Shown here piece by piece: positions 44,724-56,500 of a stretch of 64,000 nt of DNA (its first letter is position 1; each line of letters begins with the position of its first letter). This DNA comes from Tachypleus tridentatus. Its lineage: Eukaryota; Arthropoda; Merostomata; Xiphosura; Limulidae. A program made the position numbers and the translations under genes. The notes beneath the pieces are model-generated. The model ran no database searches and was not told the DNA's origin. It saw nothing but the letters and a program-made list of their open reading frames with translations. The DNA is taken from positions 20,824,400 to 20,888,399 of the forward strand of contig NC_134828.1 in the NCBI RefSeq assembly GCF_004210375.1. The letters run 5' to 3'.

Positions 44724-45759
44724 CAAGCATCTTAGTATCTGGTATGTTTTTAATCTCGTCTATTGGTGCTTTCACACATTTTGTCTCAAGATCTCCTACA
44801 TAGTAAAGACTATCCACCTTTATTTCTGCTATGGGAAATTTTCTCACTGTCTCATAAAATAACACACACATAGATGCCGGTCATCTGGTCATCAGATACT
44901 AGGCTGGCTTTCACTGCTGCATCCAATGTATTATAGGACTTTCACTTTCTTGGCCCCTGACATATCTTCCATTTACTGGCACACTGTAATTTTTAGGTAC
45001 CTCTCGATAGTTGTAACATGATCCATTGGCTAACTTCGACTGACCATTAGTTGTACATTGACCAATCATGGAAATGGCACTTTCTTCTTGCGATGAATCT
45101 GATGAGTTGTCTTGATTCGGTTTTTTCTGGCACCAGTATCCACAGTGATAGCGACTTTTTCTTGTTTCTTGCCAGCATCTTTGTGAGTAGCTTCAGATGT
45201 TTGAAGTTATGATAGACTTCTTTGAAATGTGTCATATTTTATAACAAATATGTAGCATACTATCTTCAATTTGCTATTGGTAGACTCCTGTTCCTGGTCA
45301 GCCAGCACTGTTTTTGACTCTAGCTTGGTATTCTTGGGCTTGTCCATTATCCTCCCTTCATTTCCTCCAAATCTTTTGGTGTTATCTTCTTTAAGAACAG
45401 TGACATGTCAATTGAACACATGCTTATGAACCATTCTTCAAAACTATTTTCACACTTGACCATGTTAGTTCATCTGGTGAAGTGTTGACGTAGACATACT
45501 ACAAGCTTAAATACAGTTCCTCCAGAGTTAGGATTGACTTCTCTCAACTTTCGAATGAAAACCTTCTTTTATATGTTTATATCATTTCAGCAAGGCTTCT
45601 TTTAATTCTTCATAGTCAATGGCATCTTCTAACACCATGCCTGCATATCATTGTAGACATTTTCCTATAAGAAGTGGGCTGAGACAGACTGCTCAGTTAC
45701 CTTTGCCCCAGTTCTGACTTTGGGTGAATCTTTCATATCTTCCCAGGAAAGGATGTGAC

Positions 45760-46085
45760 TAAACTTTTATTTTGCTTCACTTGAACTCGCTTGATCACGT
45801 ATATTTATAGATTACCGATTGAGGCCTCGAACGTTTTCTAAACAACACGAGGGTCACTATAATATAACAATACTCACTTCAGATAACAAGAAATATAACC
45901 AAGGATTCGAGTAACTTGGAGTCAACAATACCACAATAAATGAGCTACACAAATAACGTATGACTCTTCCCGCTTTTAAAATGATTATCATTTAACATTC
46001 TTATTATGAAAACTAAATCTTTAAGTATTAACTCACAAAATGAATTAAATAGTAATGCCTACACAAAACAGTTTTGTATATCAAA
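45760..46085 (-). repeat. 5' LTR of gypsy relic (truncated)
   Basis: Direct-repeat partner of 43015-43450. Similarity fades before the MITE at 46131. Confidence 0.7.
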
Positions 46086-46130
46086 CAGACTGATTTATTT
46101 CGTGCAAAAATGGTCATGTCATCATAGCAT

Positions 46131-46185
46131 TTAACACTCCTACGAAAAGACGTTTCTTGTCCTGATTTCTCCAAGCCCGTTCCCC

Positions 46186-46220
<35 letters not shown>

Positions 46221-46645
46221 TGGGAATCTCGTTAATCCATTCATTAATGGATTTAAATGGCAATTTCATTTAAATACAAAATTATTAGCCTAATATTAAT
46301 TTTGTTTGTTTGTTTGGAAATTTCGCACAAAGCTACTCGAGGGCTATCTGTGCTAGCCGTCCCTAATTTAGCAGTGTAAGACTAGAGGAAAGGCAGCTAG
46401 TCATCACCACCCACCGCCAACTCTTGGGCTACTCTTTACCAACGAATAGTGGGATTGACCGTCACATTATACACCCCCACGGCTGGGAGGGTGAGCATGT
46501 TTAGCGCGACGCGGGCGCGAACCCGCGACCCTCGGATTACGAGTCGCACGCCTTACGCGCTAGGCCATGCCGGGCCGACCTAATATTAATAACCTTTCAA
46601 GTTGATCTGGGGCCTATTAGGCCCCACTTTTCGTAGGAGTGTTAA
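46131..46645. mobile_element. piggyBac-type MITE carrying a SINE
   Basis: Terminal inverted repeats TTAACACTCCTACGAAAAG and its complement end in TTAA (46131-46134 and 46642-46645). TTAA duplication is the hallmark of piggyBac. Without the SINE and its duplication the MITE is 225 bp. It contains the palindrome GGGGCCTATTAGGCCCC. A second copy lies at 60797. Confidence 0.9.
46301..46578 (-). mobile_element. tRNA-derived SINE, family 1, GC-rich-head subfamily, with TSD
   Basis: Inserted in the MITE and flanked by a perfect 12-bp duplication CCTAATATTAAT (46289-46300 and 46579-46590). The head has the same GC-rich form as the copy at 28118. Confidence 0.97.
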
Positions 46646-46649
46646 ACAA

Positions 46650-47204
46650 ATATCTCTCGTTATAATGAAAACAAAAATAAGGCAAATGATCATTTAGAAA
46701 TGTCTTTTTATTATTGAAAACGGAGTAGCAACAAACATACAGTATTTGTAGAAAACGTTAACGAAATAATTAAAAGCTGGCACATCAATACACGCAAACG
46801 AAGTTTTATTTACATAGAATTTTGTCGTACATATTTCTTAGATGTGTTATAGGATGACTGAAGGTGAAATGTTATGTATCACCTACCACTCTGTGTTCTT
46901 ACACTTAAGTAATGAATGTATTACAGATTTCTGTTCTTACACTCACTACAAATTTTAATGAGTTCTATTTCCAGATTCAGGCGAACCAAATTATTTTGTA
47001 ACTGTAAAATGTAAAACTTCTCCTACAGAAGGAAATGATGCTTACACGTAGTTATTAATTAGAGTGACAAAATAATTAAAGTTGTAACTTAAGAAATGTT
47101 ATTTAAACAACGCTACATACAACTTGGTTACAAAAAATCAAGAAAAACAAAGGGATTAATATAAAATATAAGTTTTTGCAACGTCCACATCACAAAGATG
47201 GAAT
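46650..47204. other. 3' flank of the DOCK gene, nothing coding
   Basis: AT-rich. A - strand AATAAA lies at 46707-46712, but assignment to the DOCK gene would need a very long 3' UTR. Confidence 0.4.
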
Positions 47205-47670
47205 AGAGATATGCAAGGTGAGTTTTGAGTTCTAACTGATGGAGATATGCAAGGTGAGTTTTGAGTTCTAACTGATGGAGATATGCAAGGTGAGTTTTGA
47301 GTTCTAACTGATGGAGATATGCAAGGTGAGTTTTGAGTTCTAACTGATGGAGATATGCAAGGTGAGTTTTGAGTTCTAACTGATAGAGATATGCAAGGTG
47401 AGTTTTGAGTTCTAACTGATAGAGATATGCAAGGTGAGTTTTGAGTTCTAACTAATAGAGATATGCAAGGTGAGTTTTGAGTTCTAACTGATAGAGATAT
47501 GCAAGGTGAGTTTTGAGTTCTAACTGATAGAGATATGCAAGGTGAGTTTTGAGTTCTAACTGATAGAGATATGCAAGGTGAGTTTTGAGTTCTAACTGAT
47601 AGAGATATGCAAGGTGAGTTTTGAGTTCTAACTGATAGAGATATGCAAGGTGAGTTTTGAGTTCTAACCG
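47205..47670. repeat. Minisatellite, 36-bp unit, about 13 copies
   Basis: Units 'gatagagatatgcaaggtga' plus 'gttttgagttctaact', almost identical. The AAGGTGAGT inside each unit is a splice-donor consensus on the + strand. Confidence 0.97.
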
Positions 47671-49580
47671 GTTAGCTTCATAAAAGTAATACTAATATTA
47701 AAACCTTTAACTTGGGTGGAATATAAGAAAAAAATACCTAATATATAACACTAATTTTAAACAGAAACTACACGATAAAATGGCATTATGTTACAACATG
47801 TATTAAAACTCACACCAACTTTAGACTCACTACAGCAATCCATGTTATTTTTTCAGTGAATAAAACTTACTTAGAAATTACACATTTTTTTTTACCAAAT
47901 TTTTTTCCTGTGTCAAGTTTAAGTGCAGTAATAAAATGCTCTAATTTAGTTTCTCTTTCATTATTTAGAAACACAGGGTAGTAGTAATTCTTCAATATTT
48001 TAGAGATATGTAATAGGTTTTACTAATACTAAGATGGCACATTATCACAAAAGGCATGCTTTTTTATTGGCTAATACAATCTACATCTGCAAGTTATCTT
48101 GAAGGTAAACTATAGGAACTTGACAAAATGCATTAATCTACATGGTTCCCACACCTTATATAGAATGAAGTTCTTTGACTTTAACCACACCATTCCCTTA
48201 TCAAAATATGTTATTCCTTGACCACATGTTTTATTCTTGTAATATATCATTACCTACAATAATGTACAAAATTTTAAACATTGTTTCTCTATTGTTTTAC
48301 AAATACAAAAGTTTTATGTAAAGAGCCACAGTTTGTTGAAATACCACTTTGCAAAGTTACAATATGATCAATTGTGACATTCTTGAATTATTCATACTTT
48401 GAGTATAGAGAACAAGGGCCGTTTATCCATTTGTTTATCATATTAAATACTAACTACACTTTCTAATTTTAAGTCACAAAATATTAGAAAGTAAACAACC
48501 CTACAGCTTTTAACAATGTGACTATTACATTTCAACTTTATATAAGTGGAAGGAATGTTTATAACTGTAGTAAAATGGAATATTCTTCAGCAAGCACATT
48601 CCTCATATGGCAAACATTCATGAAAGCAATATTTACTGATGTGTTTACACATGCACATAACTCACATTTGCTGACCTCACATTGAGGTAAACTCATATTT
48701 TCAATATTTCATAAAACAACTACACATGTTAATAAAATTATTCACTGACACAGAGGACATTGTATTATTTTTGCATGTGCTTATCAAATTCATCTATCTC
48801 AAAAGTACTGACTATACATTTATCAATCAATCTTAATATCACACTTATTATTAAGTTCATGAATGTTTTATCTGTTCACAAGATCACCAAATAACTAAGT
48901 TGCAAATTCTAATCATAGAGTTAGGACACTTCATACACAGAATCAGACCTCTTGCTAAAACATTCAAAATATTTATAATTACATTAGAAACTTAACACCA
49001 TCATGACATACAATCATATTTGTAAAGGTTACAGTAACTGACACAGGTACAGGTCTTACTGTACACAGACGTGTTCATAACTGACAGTGGTATAGTGTCC
49101 CGTCACTCAAGTATCAAGTTTTTAATTTTCTTCTTATGTGATGATACTTTACATTAACTGCCACTAAGCAAGACTTGTACAATAAACACTCGTGTTACTT
49201 ATATTTAAACACAGTGACAAAGACTAACATCTCACTCCTACTCAACCACCCTAAATCTCCATAATAACCACACCTCACAAACATACCAAGATCTGGAAGC
49301 CCATAGCTTCAAAACAATACCAAAACTATCAGTCCAGTTCTGTCAGGTTGTGCCTACTCATATTTACACCCAGTCTTGTATCTTTCTTCCTAGCATCTTG
49401 TTTAACAGTAACATTTCCTGATATATTCTCAAGTATCAGATGCATTTAATTACAGATTAATATGAAAACAGAATGTATCCATTAAGATATAGATTATTAA
49501 ATAAACATGACACATTTGTTACTAATGTACATTAAGTAAGTAGAATGTATTCATTAAAATGCAGATTAAGTAAACGTTAC
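47671..49580. other. AT-rich sequence, no gene seen
   Basis: No mobile element recognised. It could be DOCK 3' UTR or flank on the - strand. Confidence 0.45.
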
Positions 49581-50310
49581 ATATTTGTTAAAAACACAGC
49601 TTATTAAGTAAACATTAAAACGTAGATTATAAAGTAAACATTAAAACGTAGATTATAAAGTAAACAGGACGTATTCATTATAAAGTAAACAGGACGTATT
49701 CATTATAAAGTAAACAGGACGTATTCATTATAAAGTAAACAGAACGTATTCATTATAAAGTAAACAGGACGTATTCATTATAAAGTAAACAGGACGTATT
49801 CATTATAAAGTAAACAGGACGTATTCATTATAAAGTAAACAGGACGTATTCATTATAAAGTAAACAGGACGTATTCATTATAAAGTAAACAGGACGTATT
49901 CATTATAAAGTAAACAGGGTGTATTCATTATAAAGTAAACAGGACATATTCATTATAAAGTAAACAGGACATATTCATTATAAAGAAACAGGACATATTC
50001 ATTATAAAGTAAACAGGACATATTCATTATAAAGTAAACAGGACATATTCATTATAAAGTAAACAGGACGTATTCATTATAAAGTAAACAGGACATATTT
50101 ATTATAAAGTAAACAGGACATATTTATTATAAAGTAAACAGGACATATTTATTATAAAGTAAACAGGGTGTATTCATTATAAAGTAAACAGGACGTATTC
50201 ATTATAAAGTAAACAGGACATATTTATTATAAAGTAAACAGGACATATTTATTATAAAGTAAACAGGACATATTTATTATAAAGTAAACAGGGTGTATTC
50301 ATTACATTAT
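49581..50310. repeat. Minisatellite, 25-bp unit, about 27 copies
   Basis: Unit 'ggacgtattcattataaagt' plus 'aaaca', with blocks of ggacat and gggtgt variants arranged in runs. Confidence 0.97.
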
Positions 50311-52538
50311 AGATTATTAAGTAAACACAATCTAGTTAGGTACTCTACACAGGTTAAGCTCTTTCTACAAAGATTCATGGATAATAGTTTGTGCTACGTT
50401 CTCTAAAACCCTAACGTGTGGCATATTAAATACAGCCCATGAAATGTTCTATAGTTTACTATTTTGTAATTACACTTTTTTTCCAAACCTTATCTTTAAG
50501 TAACTAATATTACGCCTTGCCACTCATATTTTTCTTTATACAGGATTTCCTTAACTGTACTGGTGATATTCTACGGACTCTCGGAGTTATCGTCTATCAA
50601 CAGCCCATTCCCTATATTGTACTACTTATCATGAGGTTGTGTGCTCTAGGCATTGCTTAGTGATGTATATTTTCTCTGATAAAGAATTAGAACAAACTAC
50701 TATCATATATAATTTTTACAGCTACTTCTGATGACTAAATGAATAAATATAAGTACATGTATCAAAGAAAAACTCACCAAAATTGTGTACATTTGTTCTA
50801 TCTTTGAAGTTTAAAACTCACCTAAATAACCAAACTGCTTGCTTTTGTTTAGACATCTATTAACTTTCTCCGAAACAAGTTTGTTAATGAAATAGTACAG
50901 CCAGGGTATCACTTCTTTTTGTAAGACTACTGACATGGGATGTGGCTGTTTTATGACTGCACTGTCTTTGAATGATCAAAATAATTTATTTAATGGAAAC
51001 AGTCTATTCCTAAGTATATATTTATGAAGGGTTCTCGGGCTGTAGTAAAATGCTCCTTTATAATGTTTAGGGATACGAGACAAAGCCTTGTTCAGAATCT
51101 TCATACTCTGTTTAGGCAGGAACATACTCTATTACCACTATCTTTGTACTCCAAGACAACAAACGATAAATGAAAAGACTGATCTAACCAAAAGAGTTTC
51201 TGAATACAATACATACACTGATGTACTACGTGTCCTAGAATTAACTTGTAAGCAATTGTTTCAAGTTAATGATAATTAATAATTTTGTGATCTGTGTCTG
51301 AGAAGTATCACCATATCACATGAAATTACTGGGTTTCATCTGTGAGGTGAAATTTCTCGATGTTTTCCATACCAGGACCACAATGTATCAAATTAACCAC
51401 CTTTTCCTAGTTTCTCTGTTCCATGGGAAACATGTACTTGGAACTATTTACAGGCCAGCCCTGAACAATTTCTCGAACATATCAATATAAAGGATGACAA
51501 TAACAAAATAGACGATTACACTTCTTTTCTCACAGTCAAGATGCACGAAAGTTTAAATATCTTTACCTTCTGTTGTTAAAAGAAATCAGTAACAATATGA
51601 TTATTTTTAAAGGACATTAATTACATTTTATTTTAGTGAATACGCTTCAAACAAGTTCTCACTGCATTTTCATCAACACCAATGAAACGAAAACAATAAA
51701 TACACAGAACACCAAAACTTTTTAAATACATCATAACATCTATGATTAAAAACCTTCTTCTAAGGTAATATTAAATAACCAAAACCATTCTTCTTGAATT
51801 TGTGTGCCACACAAGGTGTGCTACCAAGTCAAACCGTTTTGTAAAACCAAACACCTTTGTAAACATCATGAGACTTGGAAGTCACATCAAACATCATTAT
51901 AAACACACGCAGAGAAAGAAAAAGAATAGATGAGTAGATGTTAAAATGTTCGTGTCTCTTGTTCCATCAAAACCTTAACATACAATAAATGTTAAATGAA
52001 AAAATCAAACTATGTTGTTTTACAGGAAGACATCGAATCATATTACATTTTGTCACAATCATAGTTTAAAGGAAGGTTTCATGTTGACTATTTAGGATGA
52101 ATTCTGTGAGGTCCTTTTCCATACCTCATGAAATAGAGTATGTATTCTTCCAACAGTTAATTTTCATTACGCCATCACAAAAGAACTTAGGTATGTATCT
52201 GTTGGAGCTTTCTACACCAGTAAGAAACTACAATAATGGGTAAAACTATCACAATTAATAACTTAATTACAAAGTATCATTTACATGTAAAAATAAAGCA
52301 ACTGGTGGGAACTGTTTCAAGAACTAACAAATAATACTAGTTTTCTTGTGGATGACTACATTAAAAAGAAAGTCATATATATGATCCATCCATTCTCATC
52401 CTGGTTTCAGTATTTATAGAGAAACTGAAAGAGATGTTCAAGTGCTAATGCAAACAAATTATACTCTCCACACAACAACAAATAATAATTTGATCTTTAA
52501 CGTAGGCAGCATTTCACAGATGAGTATTCTATCTTCTC
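50311..52538. other. AT-rich sequence, no gene seen
   Basis: Short open frames only (for example 51088-51279) without recognised family. Possible DOCK 3' UTR. Confidence 0.4.
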
Positions 52539-52578
52539 TCACACCATGGGGCTTGTCTTCTGTCGAGGATCTACCTGA
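52539..52578 (-). other. Possible alternative last exon of the DOCK gene
   Basis: After an acceptor-like AGATAG, the phase that follows the donor at 53575 gives 13 codons, SQVDPRQKTSPMV-stop. No conservation can be judged here. Confidence 0.3.
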
Positions 52579-52789
52579 CTATCTCTACTAATCAAAACAA
52601 ATGACAGAGTTTAACAACAGCTGAAAGAAATACAACTGCCACTAAACAGCTGAAACTAAAGCACAGAATGTTTTCTAAAATGCACTAAAATTCAGTTTAG
52701 TTAACTTTATTAACAAGAAATGAATAATTCATGACTTTTTTTTGCAAGTGGCTAACACCAAATCAAGTCATGAATATAAATGTGTTTTA

Positions 52790-53320
52790 AAACTACGAAA
52801 CTGTTGACATATATAAAACATACATCAGAACATGAGTATTAAAACTATAATGTCACACAACATAAATCAAATATGTATGTTAAAACTATAAGTTATGACA
52901 CAACATAAATCAGAACAGGTGTATTAAAACTACAAAAATAATGACAAACACAATACAAATTAGAATATGTATATTGAAACTATGAAAGTGGTGACATGCA
53001 TGTAATATAAAATGTGTATTGAAACTGATGACAGAACAAGTGTATTGAAACTAGAAATGATGGCACATACAACACAAATCAGAATATGCGTATCAAAACT
53101 AGAAATAATGGGACACAGTGCAAATCAGAATACGTGTATTAAAACTAGAAATGATGGCACATGCAACACAAATCAGAATATACGTATCAAAACTAGAAAT
53201 GATGGCACATGCAACACAAATCAGAATATACGTATCAAAACTAGAAATGATGGCACACACTGTACAAATCAGAATATGTGTATTACAATTATGAAAAAAG
53301 GGATCTATATACTATAAATC
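52790..53320. repeat. Minisatellite, ~48-bp unit, diverged
   Basis: Units with 'actagaaatgatggcacatg' and 'caacacaaatcagaatatac'. The frame at 53012-53317 is a by-product. Confidence 0.88.
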
Positions 53321-53570
53321 AGGACTTAAGACTATGTGTACTGAAATTATAAAGCCAATAACAAAAAATATATAAAAAAAAACTGCTATTTTAAAGGTTC
53401 ACAAGAAGATTTGAAACCTATGTAACTGTAAGAGTAATAAACAGGAAATCTCACAACTACGTAAATCACAGGAAACAACAGTAATGTAGCTCTTCCACAT
53501 GTTCAGATTTTAAATATATTTAACTTTCACTACACATTACACTCATGTTATAATGAACAATTTCACACCT

Positions 53571-56500
53571 TTACCTTCCAGCTCTAAGTACAGCCGTTCC
53601 ATTGTTTCTTAACATTGGTGCTAGATGGTCAGTGAAACGTTGATAGTTACGCTCGAGTTCTTTTTGGTAGTCTCGCTGGTCAGGGCCAATAAGATTTCTA
53701 TTTTTTCTTAAGGCATCGCTACATCTGAACCAAAGAAAGGTTAACATAATCTAACTCTAATCTACTTTAGATTCTCAATAAACTTAAACTGTTTTAACAA
53801 ATATCATTGATGCTGTTAGGTAAATAAAGCACAAAAGTAAAAGGAAGTTTCATTCACTTTAACAAAGAAATTAAAAACACAAGAGAAACCTGATATTCTA
53901 CTGTTGAGATATGCCAATAGTGAAATTTCTTGAAAACATATAGAGAAAAAACAATCTACAAAGTGATTAGTTAATCTTATTATTTGACAGAGGTAAACAA
54001 ATAATGTGCATGTATTCTTCAATTTAAAATTGTCTCATTCGGATGTCTGATTGGGTAATTAGAATAACTTCCAAAGTTGTTTCAACCATCTTTAACACTC
54101 AGACTGGACAATGTGAACAGTTGCTAAGTCAAATCATCAGACACAAAATTATCTGCAACCAAAGTGAACTTTAAGCTTTATAGGTGATGTGGTTGAGATA
54201 GAATAACAGAATTTATCAGAACCAATAACACGAAATGAGCTCAGTACAACTGCTGAAAAATATTATTCTTGGATTACAGTATTTTGTTTGTGTCTGGAAG
54301 ATCAAATGAAGATAAAGCAACATTACACCTAGAACGCACCACTTACTTTTTTTTTTGAAAAGTCCTTGAAACATAACCTAAGCTTGTTTTGTAATGGTGT
54401 CGGTGTTTTGGCACCATCGACAAGATCGGACAAAAATACAACAGCAACTTCCATTGGACCCTAAACAACAAAAATAAACCAGTAATAAATACATCAACAC
54501 AGATATTACATACGTTTATTTATCTGTTGTGTAGCAACAGTATACTAAACAACAATCTCTCTTTCTCTCTCTAGGTGCCAGTTTGAACAATGGAAGTCAT
54601 GGTTCTCCACAGGTTCATGTCTTCTGTATATTTCAAATATCACTTACACTGACATTCATCAGTTTGCTTATGGCACTGATGTAGTTTAACCTTAGCCTTT
54701 ATCATTTATGTATTATCATACATATAATTTCTCAAGTTCTATGATTATCATATAACTGTCTCAAGTCCTTTGCTAATTATACATACACGTGTTACACGTT
54801 TCAATCATTAAACACAAGTGTCAAGCCTTTTGAGCATTATGGTCTTTTAGGTACAGATTACTCACACAATTCAGATAAACATAGAACATTATGTCTTTGC
54901 TCTTGCAAAATATTTATCACCAGACAATAACAAACTTCTGTCTGTTAATTATAAACATAAATAACTTCTTTTTGTTGTTGTTTTTTACCTGGTTTACCGT
55001 AGTTCCAATACATCCTTGTAAAACCATCTGTAAGATCTTTGGGTCAGCTGGTTCTTGCCAAGTTGCAATGGCCAATTCTTTGGTCTTCTTCCTAATATCA
55101 TCTATTGCTACTTCTATGGGTGTAAGGACAACCTTTAAAGAAATAATTAACGAACATTACACATATAAACTAAAACAATCACATCTAAACAGTGTTTTAT
55201 GTGACATGTGGGCTAAAAGGTGTGGTCAGACAAAAGAATCATGATAATTTTAAGATGCTGGATAGATGGAGGGAAATCAGTCATCAAACAAACACATCTT
55301 TCTGCAACCTATATAGACAATCTATACTGACATTTAACCATACCAGCCAATGTTTTACAACATGTTGTGACTACAACTTAAGTATACTTGTACACGTTTT
55401 ATAATGCTCTGTAACTACAAAATAAACACACTGGTTTATATTTTATAATGCTTTGTAACTACAACCTAAATACACTGGTTTATGTTTTAAAATGCTTTGT
55501 AACTACAACCTAAATACACTAGTTTATATTTTATAATGCTTTGTAACTACAACCTAAATACACTAGTTTATATTTTATAATGCTTTGTAACTACAACCTA
55601 AATACACTAGTTTATATTTTATAATGCTTTGTAACTACAACCTAAATACACTGGTTAATATTTTATAATGCTTTCTAACTACAACCTAAATACACTGGTT
55701 AATATTTTATAATGCTTTCTAACTACAACCTAAATACACTGGTTAATATTTTATAATGCTTTGTAACTACATCCTAATAACACTGGTTAATATTTTATAA
55801 TGCTTTGTAACTACAACCTAAATACACTAGTTTATATTTTATAATGCTTTGTAACTACAACCTAAATACACTAGTTTATATTTTATAATGCTTTGTAACT
55901 ACAACCTAAATACACTGGTTTAAATTTTATAATGCTGTGTAACTACAACCTAAATACACTGGTTTATGTTTTAGAATGCTTTGTAACTATAATCTAGGTA
56001 CACTGGTTTATATTTTATAATGCCTTGTAACTACAACCTAAATACACTGGTTAATATTTTATAATGCTTTGTAACTACAACCTAAATACACTAGTTTATA
56101 TTTTATAATGCTTTGTAACTACAACCTAAATACACTAGTTTATATTTTATAATGCTTTGTAACTACAACCTAAATACACTGGTTTAAATTTTATAATGCT
56201 GTGTAACTACAACCTAAATACACTGGTTTATGTTTTGGAATGCTTTGTAACTATAATCTAGGTACACTGGTTTATATTTTATAATGCCTTGTAACTACAA
56301 CCTAAATACACCGGTTTATATTTTATAATGCTTTGTAACTACAACTAAATGCACTGGTTTATATTTTATAATGCTCTGTAACTACAACCTAAATACAGTG
56401 GTTTATGTTTTATAATGATTTGTAACTACAACCTAAATACAGTGGTTTATGTTTTATAATAATTTGTAACTACAACCTAAATACACTGGTTTATGTTTTA

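Larger units (their letters stand above)
43450..45760 (-). pseudogene. Gypsy internal region, heavily deleted
   Basis: From 5' to 3' on the - strand: a gag block at 45760-45600 similar to the other gypsy relic; a broken zinc-knuckle region near 45230; a protease C-terminal region 'FPIAEIKVDSLYYVG' and 'CVKAPIDEIKNIPDTK' at about 44850-44730; a SINE; then the post-integrase part ('KVGQKVLVLLPTAN' near 44310) ending in a Tyr-His-Ser-Asn-Leu-Leu-Lys motif that continues into a minisatellite. Reverse transcriptase and integrase core are missing. Confidence 0.7.
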
